The notes beneath the pieces were generated by a model. The model worked only from the letters and a program-made list of their open reading frames with translations, did no database searches and had not been told where the DNA came from. From positions 134,407-198,406 of the forward strand of contig NMRA01000696.1 of the NCBI GenBank assembly GCA_002633005.1: a stretch of DNA of 64,000 nucleotides. The letters are read 5' to 3'. Below, piece by piece: positions 11,939 to 23,500 of the stretch (position 1 is its first letter; each line of letters opens with the position of its first letter). This DNA comes from Phoronis australis. Taxonomy: Eukaryota > Phoronida > Phoronidae. The translations under genes were made by a program, and so were the position numbers.

Positions 11939-12089
11939 CGTGACGCCCATTATATGTGAATATAAAGGCATTTAGAAAATGGAAATATATAACTGTTGTT
12001 AAATGCTGACATACTTTTTTAATTGCTGGGAGTAAAACTTGCTGTCACTCAGCAAAACCAATATCTACAACAGTGCCATGCAGGCCTTT

Positions 12090-12565
12090 ATGCAGCGTAC
12101 GTCCTGGGCATACAAATGGACACCCTAGCAGTAATCTGGACCCCTGGTAAGCACCCCCACTGTATCATTTGGACGCCCTATGTATCATTTGGATGCTCAC
12201 TGTCAATAGGAACCATTCAAGTTTGGACTCACACATTGTAATGAATACTGTGAAGCCTCTGAAAGCTCACAGTGGGGGCTCTTTTTTCAAAGCAGGAAGA
12301 AATATACATTGTTGCTATGCTCACACTTGGTTGATAGCATTGTAAAAGTCTTGGTCTACAGTTTTGTTTTAGTAAAAATGCTCACTAGAGAAGGCTGTTT
12401 TGTAAACTTAGATGTAAAAACCTTGGTCTATGCATTTTTTGTAAAAAAATCTGTGTTTGGGGGGATTGCTGAGGGTGGGGGGTTACGCGTCGAAATCATG
12501 GACACCCTGGAATATTGGGAACCCCATTTTGGACACCCTATTTTCAAAATCCTGGATAAAGGCCT
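12090..12565. repeat. Dispersed repeat B, copy 1
   Basis: This is colinear with 27285-27745, which sits inside PRPF31 intron 3. Shared phrases include TGTATCATTTGGACGCCC, AAAACCTTGGTCTATGCATT and GGAACCCCATTTTGGACACC. The open frames inside are small and not conserved between the copies, so it is treated as non-coding repeat. Confidence 0.8.
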
Positions 12566-12603
12566 GGTGCCATGGCTCAATCCATACAGGCAAGAACAAT
12601 TGC

Positions 12604-12831
12604 CTAAACGCAGAGTTCAATTAATTGCGCCATAACTGCTAAATCTGTATTTCCACAAGATTTAATGCACGAGGGTTCAGAGTACCAGCGGACCATAGAA
12701 GTAAGTCCATCACATACTACCTTCTCATTGAAACGTTTACAGTGAGGCTGCACATCTGGGCGAGGGAACTGACTCCTCAGAGTTTTACATAATTGGGTAT
12801 TATCTCGACATTGTTCTCTACAACTGAGAAC
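12604..12831 (-). CDS. Weak candidate exon, cysteine-rich peptide
   Basis: After an acceptor ending TCTGTTCAG an open frame runs 75 codons to TAG. It includes SCREQCRDNTQLCKTLRSQF, then a Pro-rich turn, HCKRF and further cysteines. The C-x3-C-x6-C-x2-L spacing recalls the second half of Frizzled-type cysteine-rich domains. However, it lies inside the proposed intron of the intracellular SAM-domain gene on the same strand, and no partner exon was found. It may be a gene fragment, a relic or chance. Confidence 0.2.
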   Translation of the reverse strand, partial: VLSCREQCRDNTQLCKTLRSQFPRPDVQPHCKRFNEKVVCDGLTSMVRWYSEPSCIKSCGNTDLAVMAQLIELCV

Positions 12832-12839
12832 CTGAACAG

Positions 12840-15688
12840 AAGAATGTTCTCCATGGTGCAAATTCACTTGAAGCAGCACTATCTCAAACCCTACCCCTGT
12901 ACGTTGAACATCACGTGAAATTGCTTGTTACAATATGTTTTGAACATCACTCTAAGCACACCAATGCCATAAATTTCCAAATGTAATGAACTAGGCTTAT
13001 TGATTTACATTCGTCTACATCACGAGAATGCTTACACGCTGTTCTATTCCAAGCTTTGTTCATTACCACTAATTTTGACCTCTTGTTCTGTGTTTTCGCG
13101 GTAAAGTTAAATGGCGTGAAAAGGCTACTTCACTTAACATTTGATAAGACTATATTTTCTTAAACATTCCTAGAACAATTAAGGTAGCCTAATAAAAAAA
13201 TCGATTCAGGACTTTTTACTCCACATTGAGCTGCCTTGTTACCTGATGTACTTCAACCACCATGAGTCTTATTTAAGGCCGTAATGACATCACTAACAAT
13301 GGCGACACCTTTTTTCAAAGAGGACCCTACTTTTTACAGGTCGTCAGACATTCAAATGTATCACAAGTGCCAGCAAACAGGACTAGACAAGATAAAACTG
13401 GTTGTGGAGGTACTCCTCCGGTACCTATTTTCCCAATTATGCAGGTATTGTGTAGGTCTGAATATTAAGGGCACAGTGTTACCGATACACTCATTATAGA
13501 TAGGACTCTTCCGATGAAATCTTATTTATCGTTACCGTCTACGCTTTAAAATATACAGTGCCAAATTTTAGAATTTTTAATTCAGTTATTTCTGTCTGCA
13601 AGCATCAGAAAGAGTATTTAAGAGAGAGCATAAAAGCTGGGAATTGCACTCTAGCAGTTTCTAAATAATTGGACAGTCAGGTGGTGACACCATCTTGCCT
13701 ATTGCCAAAGTCTCATGGAAATTGACATTTCATGGGTCCACTCAAAAATAGTTGTTGTTCGTTGATCACAACATAAGCATTACTCCAACTTGAGTCAATC
13801 CACATTTACCATGGGAAAAATAGGTCATCTTAACATTATCATGTGACCCTGCCATGCCTTTCGTAAGGGGAAAACATAGGTTCTCAAAACTGCGACGACA
13901 GACCAGTTCTTTTAATTGAAAAATTGACTTACAGCATAGAATGATAGTGCTTGGCACACTGTGGTGGTCATGGTAAGCTTCATTTTTAACAACTGAACTG
14001 CATTGACGTCCTCTGTTTGCACAAGTGCACAAGTGCAGCAAGGCTAACGTCCCAACATATCAATCCCATCACCCTTTCAGCAGACGCAGGCCCAATATGA
14101 CACATTTCATCAAAAGGTGAGCAGCAAGACTTCCAGCTATGTCATTAAATACAAACTAAATACAAACTAAATACAAACTAAATACAAACTAAACTGACCC
14201 CACATTCAATTTCTAGATGATCTTTGGATGATAAACATGATTATTATCTTACCTGCCCTCATGAGCGTTAAAATAAAATTTACCAAGTCACCTGGAAATG
14301 GTTGTTAATGAATAATATAATTTTGTGCCAATAAAACTCACATGATTACTTACATGATTACTTCGAACGAGTCTAAATAAATGTCAAATATAATAACAAC
14401 CTCAAGCTGCCTTACCATTAAGTGAAAAGATTATCGACTTCTTTGAACAATAGTTAGAAATTTATTTACCACCTCACTTGAATTACAACAAAGTTTCAAC
14501 ACATATGATGCATGTTCAGCAAATTACATTGCTCTGCCGTCTGCTTCACGTGGTGATTTTGAAAGTCTGCGGTAAGTACACTCTCTTTTGCAAGTTGTAT
14601 TTACGTCACTTCATCCCTTGTCATGTAAACGAACGTGAATTTACTTGAACCTTAATACATCACTATGCCGTTTTACGTGTTAATTGCAATAGAAAAACAT
14701 ATAAAAAAGCAAGACTTGGTCAAAAAACGGGTGTCCGAATTTCTCTCCAACTTTTTTGCTGCTACGAAATTCGTACACCATGCTTTAAGACTACTAATGG
14801 TAGACATTTTTCTTGACGCTCGTTTCAGAGTTTTCCGTACTCACGTGATGACCTTCTGTGTTAAGGGGGTCAATTCACAACTTAATTTTTCAACAACATG
14901 CAGGCCGCACACAAATTGGTAATGGCGGACATACTTTTACATTGTTATGTGGCCAGGACATGATTCCTCAAGTTTTATTATTCGTCCTACGACAACATTA
15001 CTAAATAATACCTAAATTCATTTTTGGAAATCATATAGAACTATTATGTATTTTGCCCAAGTTTTACCTATTCAGAAAGGTCTGAATTTCCCGACATTCT
15101 GTCCGACTTTCCCTACCAGCCTCTGAATTTCCCCAATTTTGACCATTGTTATTATTCTTAACACTCAAAGGCCTTAAAGCTGAACTAGTAATGAAGAGTC
15201 TCATTGGTTGATTTCTCAAAAGATTCCCCTATCAATAATTTTCCACTCTCCCGAAAGTTACTTTGCAAAATGTGTGGCGTGATAGAGAATTCTGGTGCGA
15301 CTTCATACAATTTCGACGTTTTGAGCTTATCTTGCAAATTGTCATGCTTATTTATTGCGGATGATGTATTTAATGTGGCTTATTTATAGTTTTTATCAAA
15401 ATTACTAAAAAGCATTAAAATAAGTGGGAATTACCCTTTTTGACTTCTTGCCTTCTTGGTCACCACGTCCGGGGGACAGTAATAGGTGTTATTCATTTTT
15501 GCACCTGCATTTCCTTCGAGACCAATTTTATTCACATTGACTTCTTTAAATAGTAAGCAAGTAAGAACCAAGAACATACACTTAATTTCGTAGACTAGTA
15601 GAGAGGTATCAAATAGATAGCACTCACTTTTTTGATGAAACGCAAAAAAGAGAATTGAAAATTCCCTCCAGAAATTTTGCATACTTAC
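12840..15688. other. Long intron of the SAM-domain gene, mostly featureless
   Basis: No convincing exon, element end or RNA was found between the cysteine-rich candidate and the first SAM exon. A short tandem of an 11-bp unit lies at 14149-14193. The rest is AT-rich. Confidence 0.5.
14149..14193. repeat. Tandem repeat, 11-bp unit, four copies
   Basis: ATACAAACTAA repeats four times without a mismatch. Confidence 0.95.
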
Positions 15689-15793
15689 ACTTCGTAATGT
15701 CTTGAAACCAAACTGTTCAAATTGGTCTGCATACTGTTTGCACATGAAGGTCTCGAGCCATCGTGCTACAGGTCCGGACATTTTTTGAAACAA
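15689..15793 (-). CDS. SAM-domain protein, exon 1 (N-terminus and first half of SAM)
   Basis: Reading minus, ATG at 15793 (alternative ATG at 15781) opens 35 codons that end in phase 0 at a GTAAGT donor. The peptide is MFQKMSGPVARWLETFMC, then KQYADQFEQFGFKTLRS. It has the hallmark SAM start: Val-x2-Trp-Leu, then Gln-Tyr-x3-Phe and a Gly-Phe turn. Joined to 10320-10422 it continues SVCQLQPSHLRAM and completes the domain. The intron would be 5.3 kb and holds transposon copy 2 and dispersed repeat B. The SAM is at the extreme N-terminus. Many scaffold and signalling proteins start this way; I cannot name the family. Confidence 0.65.
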
Positions 15794-15984
15794 CTAATAA
15801 TCACAGGCTAGTATTTTGCCCGAAATCTCGAAACATCATCATGTTATTATGGCTGCCAACCACGTGACATGTCTTTCAGGAAAAGGCGAAGGTCACCGAA
15901 AACATACTTTAACGCCCCTAGCGAACACAGCTTCAACTATCTGGGAGATCACTCAGTCACCTCACTAGCCCTGAGTTCTGTAAC

Positions 15985-16090
15985 GCTAGGACCTCGCTGA
16001 AAAGCAAGTCTTCACGAGATTACGTGAGATATTGCAGTATATTTTAAATGAAAACATGTGATTTTGACTAGATTTTAGCGAGGTCCTAGC
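15985..16090. mobile_element. Small MITE-like inverted-repeat element
   Basis: GCTAGGACCTCGCTGAAAA at 15985-16003 is mirrored by TTTTAGCGAGGTCCTAGC at 16073-16090, with a 69-base AT-rich core. The length and structure fit a miniature inverted-repeat element. No clear target duplication was seen. Confidence 0.6.
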
Positions 16091-16150
16091 TTTACTGAAT
16101 TCCATCCTGGGTTGAGTAGTAGACGTAAGAATCTCACGAGGGAAGCTTGT

Positions 16151-16202
16151 TGTATTATATGTAGCCACGGTGTATTGGGGACGATCAGAAGCTGAGGACG
16201 CC
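16151..16202. repeat. Solo terminus of the 31991-32638 palindromic element
   Basis: TGTATTGGGGACGATCAGAA and GCTGAGGACGCC match the outer end of the large palindrome at 32597-32638. Only the terminus is present here. Confidence 0.7.
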
Positions 16203-16389
16203 TGTGGTTTGACTGTTGTATACCACATGTTCAAGGTTACACTTGTAATACGTCCTCGCAGTCTTACGGGATCTTGCTTTTTTGCGAAATTCTCGTGCTT
16301 TTGGAATACACGTAAGGGGCCTAGCCAAAAAACTAAGACATGGATTTAAGTCAATTTTAAGATGACTTCAGATTTGTCTTAAGTCCGTT

Positions 16390-16548
16390 CCAAGAAAGTG
16401 ATATTGAGTTTAACTTAAGTTTCCTTACTTGAGTTTTGTCTATAAGTTCAACTAACTTACCAGATGTGGAAGTATCAAAGTTTGGAAGTTGAGACAAAAA
16501 ATCTTAGACTTAAGTAAGAAGTGAACTTGAGTCAGTTTCTTGGAACGA
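16390..16548. repeat. Imperfect inverted repeat
   Basis: TTCCAAGAAAGTGA at about 16390 is mirrored near 16535-16548 as a variant ending TTTCTTGGAA, with nested CTTAAGTT and CCTTACTT matches inside. It is probably a decayed foldback element. Confidence 0.5.
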
Positions 16549-16559
16549 GCCCCAGAACA

Positions 16560-19500
16560 GTACACACTGGTAGGCCTATTAACCGGAACTCTTCAAAAAA
16601 CGGACATGAGTTTTAAAAAATTATAGATTCGAGTCTAATGATCTGGTCCACTAAATTCGCTATTATGACTGTCAGTGAAAGATTAGGTGCATGCTCCTGT
16701 ACTAGGTACACACCAGTTGACTTATAGAGAAATCCTCGAGAAGAAAGTGTTTAAAATGATGTGAGTGGCAACTTGACTTGGTCGTTAGCCTACAAAAGTG
16801 TAGACACTGACGAGCAGTGATTATTTTTCGTTATAAAATGAAAAGTAAGAATGGACAGCACACTCCAGCAATGGTTATCACTAATTAATAGTTAATTAGT
16901 AACTAATTCTAACCTTCTTTTCAACACGGATAGTAACTCATTGTACTGATTTTGGAAGATCACTGACTTTCATGGTAGCACAGACTACAATTTCCACCGG
17001 ATCCACTTTTTATTACCTGAAGTGGCACATCTGATTTTCAGAACTAAAAAGCGCACACTTGGATGTTTTTCCAGAAGGGGCTCTATAGTCTACAGCCAGT
17101 CTTTTAGTGTGTCCAGTCGGATGCCCTCTGAGTTCGTTTGATTTCGCCTCCTCAAATGACATATTCGTGTACAACTTGAAATATACTTTAAAACATGACG
17201 TTGACTTATTAATAAAGCAAACTAAAAACGAACTTAGTATTTTGCGGGTTCGACCGCACTTAAATATAAACTTTAATATGATCAACAGTGATAGGACAAG
17301 GTGCATGCACTAAACGGAGAATTCGGAAACTCTTGCCTGAAGAACAGTATACTGCATTCTGAAGTTCCAGAATCTCGTGCATTAGACCCTGGAACTCACA
17401 AACGGCATCTAGCTAGACTTCTCTGCGGACCATGCTGCACAGCCCGGTGCCCGGCAGCGCACAAAATTGTTCTCTAGCACATTCCCCACCTGACCACTTT
17501 CCCCCGAATATATGTCTTTGCTCGGTGACGGACCACCATTCTAATGCACACGAAAGCTATTCTGCCTCGCAACCCGCACTCCCTTCTCTTCTCGTCGTTT
17601 CATTAACACCGAACTGGCGATAGCCTAGTATTGAAAATCTCTCCGCTCAAATCACTGAAGTTTCCCTTGTAAACATATTCCAACCATTGATTATTCATTT
17701 TCAACAGAATCATTTCTCAGCTGCCTTTAAGCTTTAAAAAAACAAAACAAATATTCAAACAGTGACGCCTGTTGACTGTTGATAATGGCCAGTGAAAATA
17801 CTATTGCACCCACTTTGGGCCCAGCAATACAAGTCGCCGATTGTTCTCATATGCCACGATGAACCCATGAGCAACATCGATAAAATTTTTCAGTGAAATT
17901 TGATTAACTATATATTATTCACAGTATTAAGAGAAACACAGTTTTTGTTTGATTTCAATATTTTCAAACAATTCATTGAAAGAAATGAAACAGTATCGGA
18001 AAATAGTCCTATCGACGAGTTCGTCCATGAGAGATGTGGCACCGTGGACAGGGAATAATTTGGGGAAGCTGAGTTGGTTTGTCCGCCAGCAAAGAAACTT
18101 ATGTACGAGAGAATACTTTTTTATGGGCGGACAGTAACGGGATCTGATAAAGCAAACATAACGTGGACAGTTTGGGGCTATTAGTTGGAGCCTCTCGTAG
18201 TGCCTCACCAACAGGTAGGCCTACCTCTCACTTTTCGCTCGTCTTTAGCATTTTGGGCCCGTCCAATTTTAGGCCCATCCTTTCATTCGAAATTGACTTT
18301 CCCATTGGCAGTCCGACGACCATTTTTCAGGTTGATCTTCATTGATTTATTGTACTGCGCTCGGCTTGCGAGAGAATTCATTCACAAAAAATCACGTGCA
18401 CCCAAATGTAGTCACAAAAACAACTTTTGATTTAGACAACTTGGTTATGAAATTGGTCTAAAATTGTTCCTTAGTCAAATTAGAGGTGATTTTAGTGTTT
18501 CTTCGGCGTTACTATTCGGGACTGGGCTTCACAAGTTGGGGATTGTCACTGCGGGTCATTTTATGCACTGAGCAAGATTCACGGAATAATGAACTGTAAG
18601 ACAAGAAATCACTTTCAATGTCTCATCTGAACAAGAAACGAGCCGAGATCACTATATAGCGAAAAGTGGTCTAAATCAACACCACTTCTTCATAGCAACC
18701 CAAGGTCTACATTGAACGGTAATACTTGTTAATTTACTTCTTACAATATCAAGGACGCCAGACCCGGTTTTGATATTAAAAATGGCGTTCCCATATAGTC
18801 CACTGAAACAAAAAAAATGCCTTGTAACCCGAGGTCGACAACCCTCAAATATTTTAAATATCTCAAGCAAAACATGAAAATTCTACCGTCCACCAAGTAC
18901 CATAATATCCTATCTGGGACAGAGAAAAAACGAGTTTTAGTTGAATCCTGCTTTTATCACTCGAGTTGGACGGTGCATTACTACGTGGCAGAACGAGGAT
19001 TGATTGAAATCATCAAAACAGGGTTTAGTATCTTTTTCAATATATCACCGACTACACTAAAGTAATAAATATCCAAATGCAATCAACGGTTAGGTTTGTT
19101 GCCGTACTTTCTCACATCAACTCTAGAATCTTTAGTATTCAAGCGAATTCAAGCAACTGCGAACATCAACCACATTGGTATTCCATTCGATAAACTGTTA
19201 CCAACGGCAAATAAATACTTATATCGGTTTTACCAGAAACTTTCACTACTGTTATCAGCTGTTGTCGTTCGCTCTTTATGCGCGGTGACGTATCATTTTG
19301 CGTTTTCAAATTGTGCTTTCTTGTGTTCTTAAACCATTGGTAACACTACCTGGACAGTCCAATACATAAGAATAACAAAAAGCCGGTCAAGAAAGGCTTT
19401 AAAGAGGCATGGAACGCGAAAGCTCGTCAAAACATGTTTTAAATTATTCCTGACGAAAGTACCATCTCGGAACGTCTACTACAGACTATTTCACTTTTCC

Positions 19501-20360
19501 TGGCAGGGAATTTCCAGAAACAATCACAAAATTCACGATTTTGGAAATACGTTCGAAGGAAAAAACTGTAGTCACCAGAGTTTCTTATCTCCCTCTCACT
19601 TAAGATAAATTCGCGCAAGCTCTCACAGTCATTAGAAAAAACATTGGACAAGGTAATGCGTAGCAGCTTTAAAATATTGATTTATTTTGGGAAGTCTTTA
19701 ATCTCAGTATAAAATAAATATATACACAAAACGGACGGAGAGTAGCGTAGATGAATATCCCACGAAACATAATAATGATGTAGAGTGAGATATTATTTCA
19801 TCAACGCCAATCGAGCTACCTTTTTGTATTTATCCCATAGGCTTCCAAGTCCTAAGTTTCTTTCATTTTTTTGCAGATTTTTTAATGTTTCACCCAGATT
19901 GTTTACCTGGCGGATCACATATTCTCAAGTTAGTAAAAGAACCTGTTTTAAATGTAATATTTATTACTTGAAAAAGATAACAAAGATGAAAAGAACAATA
20001 ATTGTGCATTGAACTTGTAAAATTTCCTCAATATAGTTAAATAACAACATTTAATATTGTAGTTACGAGGAATCCGCGCCCGACTTGCAAACGATATATT
20101 TAGCAATTGAAAACTGAGACAGAAGTGTCTTATAATAAACAGTTTTGTACCAGATGTTACACGTGGGACCTGATTGCATGTTAAGTGTTATTTATACTGC
20201 TGCTACCCACGTGGAGTCGACATTGACCTACCTTTTGAACTTTCCATGTCAAAGGGCACTGTTGAAGTAGTCCGGGAGTGCAATACAAAACACAGTATCA
20301 CATGGACGTATGGCACTGGACTCATTCAATGCGTATGGAATAAACGTCTCTTCTAGCAAA
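16560..20360. other. Intergenic stretch between the SAM gene start and the PRPF31 3' end
   Basis: No exon pair with matching phases, no element ends and no RNA gene were recognised. Scattered open frames under 100 codons have no motif and no conserved splice context. Confidence 0.5.
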
Positions 20361-20367
20361 TGCAAAT

Positions 20368-20373
20368 TTTATT
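20368..20373 (-). terminator. PRPF31: PRPF31 polyadenylation signal
   Basis: AATAAA on the minus strand lies 68 bases after the PRPF31 stop codon, in an AT-rich 3' UTR. It is the canonical hexamer at a short, plausible distance. Confidence 0.75.
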
Positions 20374-20440
20374 AATAATAGAGTATATTTACAAAAAAAT
20401 CATACATTTTTCCAAACTATGAGTCACAATAAGATGTCAG

Positions 20441-20542
20441 TTATTTCTTCAACTTCAGGAATCCTCCAGTTGATGAAAAGTACTTTTCATTTGCTTCCTG
20501 CACTTTCCTTTCTGCTGCCAAAGGATTGACAATCTCAAGGCC
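20441..20542 (-). CDS. PRPF31: PRPF31 exon 11 (C-terminus)
   Basis: Begins GLEIVNPLAAERK and ends FLKLKK at a TAA stop. It is about 10 residues shorter than the human tail. Acceptor TTGCAG, phase 0. Confidence 0.94.
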   Translation of the reverse strand, partial: GLEIVNPLAAERKVQEANEKYFSSTGGFLKLKK

Positions 20543-23500
20543 CTGCAAGGAAATGAATGCTAGATAGAACATTACATGCTATAGAATGCACAATGGCCCA
20601 GCAAACACTTGTCAAATAGTTGAAACAGCATCCACAGTCAAAATGTATTGATTGTATTGATACTGCAAGCTTAAACTGTCTATTCCAAAAACAGCAAAAT
20701 TGCTAGCTTCAACTGTTTAACAGTCTATTAACAGCACATTAAATTCATGATCCTTAGACATATTAAAAACAAGTACAATACAGCCCCTTGGATCACTGTC
20801 ATTAACCAGGTTGAACAAACGTTTTCTGCAGTATGTTAAAAAAACACCAAGCAGCACTCTGTTAAAACAGACTAACTTACGGTTCATATCACGTCTGCCT
20901 GCATATGTTTTTGATTTCCTACCAGTAACTGTATCACATAACATCATAAAACTGATCTCAAATTGTATCTTTCTCAGATTAAGATGCATTTTTTGGCTTG
21001 AGAAGAAGTGTCACTTGGTCATACTCAGTACATGAAAACCAGCCGCAAGGGGAGACAACTTTGTTGAGATTGGTCTAAAGCAATAACAGTCTGCCAATTT
21101 ATTCAACTCCCAAAATCCATTCTAGTTTGAGTACGTAATAAGTTTATAAGTGATTGGTTCCCATCATCAGCTCTTTGAGAGAAGACAGCTTCATCGGAAA
21201 ACAATTCGAAGTTAAATATGCAGGGTGAGGTGTTCTATGGACTACTTGGGTACCCCAGTGTAATTATATGAACTATACCAAGGCCACAGCCAGCTGTTGC
21301 AACAGAGAGGTGTGATTTTGTGATTAATTGACCTTCTATCCTCCTCTCACAAAGTCAATCAAGAACAAAACTAGCTTGGCTAAAGCCGACCACAATGGCT
21401 GGTTGGGGTGTATTGGTACACCTTTGACAAAAGGCATAAGACAGTTACCTGTAAAGGAGTGAAGGCCACACTAGATGCTGTACCAGAGATCTGCTTCTTA
21501 ACTGTTGTACTGCCTCCCCATACATTCTGTTTCTGAATTTTTTGCTGGAAAAACAAAAAAAGCAAAAAATTTTGTTGGTATTTAAGCAGTACATCGGCAC
21601 ACTGTAACAATAGGAAATGAGTACCCACATCCTGAAATACACAACTATGCTGTAGCTACCTGCAATGATGCACGCAAACATTAGTAGGTGGAGTGAGCTG
21701 CACCATGGTTAGAATCTAGCGAGAAAGTGGCTGTTCAATTATCTTAGTATTGCCTCATTTCAGATTCATGATTTTAGTCGCGTTATAAACACGGAGTTTG
21801 ATGATTGTGCAGTGTCCTTGCACCAACAGGATGATACGGCTAAGAACATTCTATTGTTTCTATTTCCACTTGTCATTTTTGTTATGCAGATTTTCACCTC
21901 GTAGCAAGCTCCATTTGTAGATCTATATCTCAACTTTCACCATGGTTGAAAACACAATGTATGATTCATTTTATTTCTATTATATAGGTTGTACCAGATG
22001 TGAGCAGGCCTCGCATGTGGGCCCAATGCACTGATCACCTGGAAATATTTTTATGCTTTATTAATATATCGTTAAAACCGAGCTGAGGAGCTAGAAACCT
22101 GGCTCAAGGGTTTAGCAGTGTGACCTGGTGGGACTCGAACACATAGTCTGTATCTTTCACAAGAGAAAATGGCCTCATGTTAATCACAAATTATGAATCA
22201 AATGAAATCGCGTGTCCCCAATATATGGTAGTACTTGTAGTGTTTTGGATATCCTAGCTTTGGTCTTGTTGTCCACAACAGGCCCACGTATCCTTCCAGA
22301 CTTGTTCTTCAAAGTTCCCAATGAGAAGCCAAGATCTTCTTGATAAGCGTCCATTTCAATCTGAAATTCGTAATTTTACTTCTTAGTTACATTATGAAGC
22401 AGCATTCAAATTTACAAGTGAATGCCACTTGCTTCAAGAGCAGTTAACTGTTATGATGTATATATGTAGGCCTATGTATGTTATGAAGAATATATGTAGG
22501 CCTGTGTATCTTATCTATGTACGTAAGGATGAAGGTAAATGGTTAAGTAGGTTTGTCTGTAAATATGTATGTAGGTATGGAAGTGTCTGAGGAAATAACG
22601 AGGGCTGCATTAGTGAGACTCAAGGGCTCAATGATGAATCATAACCTAACTTAAAAAATACCGAAGTTCTCCTCTGACAATTTCCAAAAACAAATTTTTC
22701 TTGAGCCCAACATCAGACTAAGAAAGAAAGTTACATCTAAAGTGAAATGCTACAAATTCTAATATTGGGCTCAAAGCAAATTGCATACCTATTAAAATTT
22801 AAGTTAAGAAAGTATATTGAGGTGAAGTTTATAGATTCATCAAATGAACATGGATGAAACATCACCTCTCCAAAAGTCATTCTGTTTGCCTGTTTCCTCA
22901 TTTCAGTCATTCCAAGCCTTTCCTTCATTTTCCTTGCTCTACAATACAATGACTGACAATGGTGTTGGCTGTATGATCCACAGATAACAACCCACAATAT
23001 ACAATATAATGACTGACAATGGTTTGACCGTATGGTCAACAAATAACAACCCACAATATACAATATAATGACTGACAATGGTTTAACTGTATGATCCACA
23101 AATAACAACCCAAAACCCTACTTTAGAACCCACTGAACCTAGAGCTAAACTCACCACAAAAGGTCAACCTCACTTAGCAAACCCTACAGCAAACAGGATT
23201 CACCTTGAGTTTGCTGATGAGATGCCATGCACACAGCACAGTGCATTTAAACATTCACACCATATACTCATCCATTTTTTCACTTATATTTACGTGTTCA
23301 AACTCATACTACAAGCCATTAAATTCGCAAAAGTGAATCATGTTAATAAAAATACTTCATTTGCATCCAAAAGTTTGCTAAGTAGACTCACAACCACTCT
23401 GCGTTAGGTTTAAAGTCTGGTGAACATCTCTAACATCTGGTTCCTAATTGGTCAATTAAGGATGAGGGCAACAGGTGACCATAAAAGCATTGCTTTTACA

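Noticed and set aside
22080-22145. Possible tRNA: GTTCGAGTCCCACC on minus resembles a B box
   Set aside because: No A box or cloverleaf at the right distance; probably chance or a very old tRNA-derived repeat.
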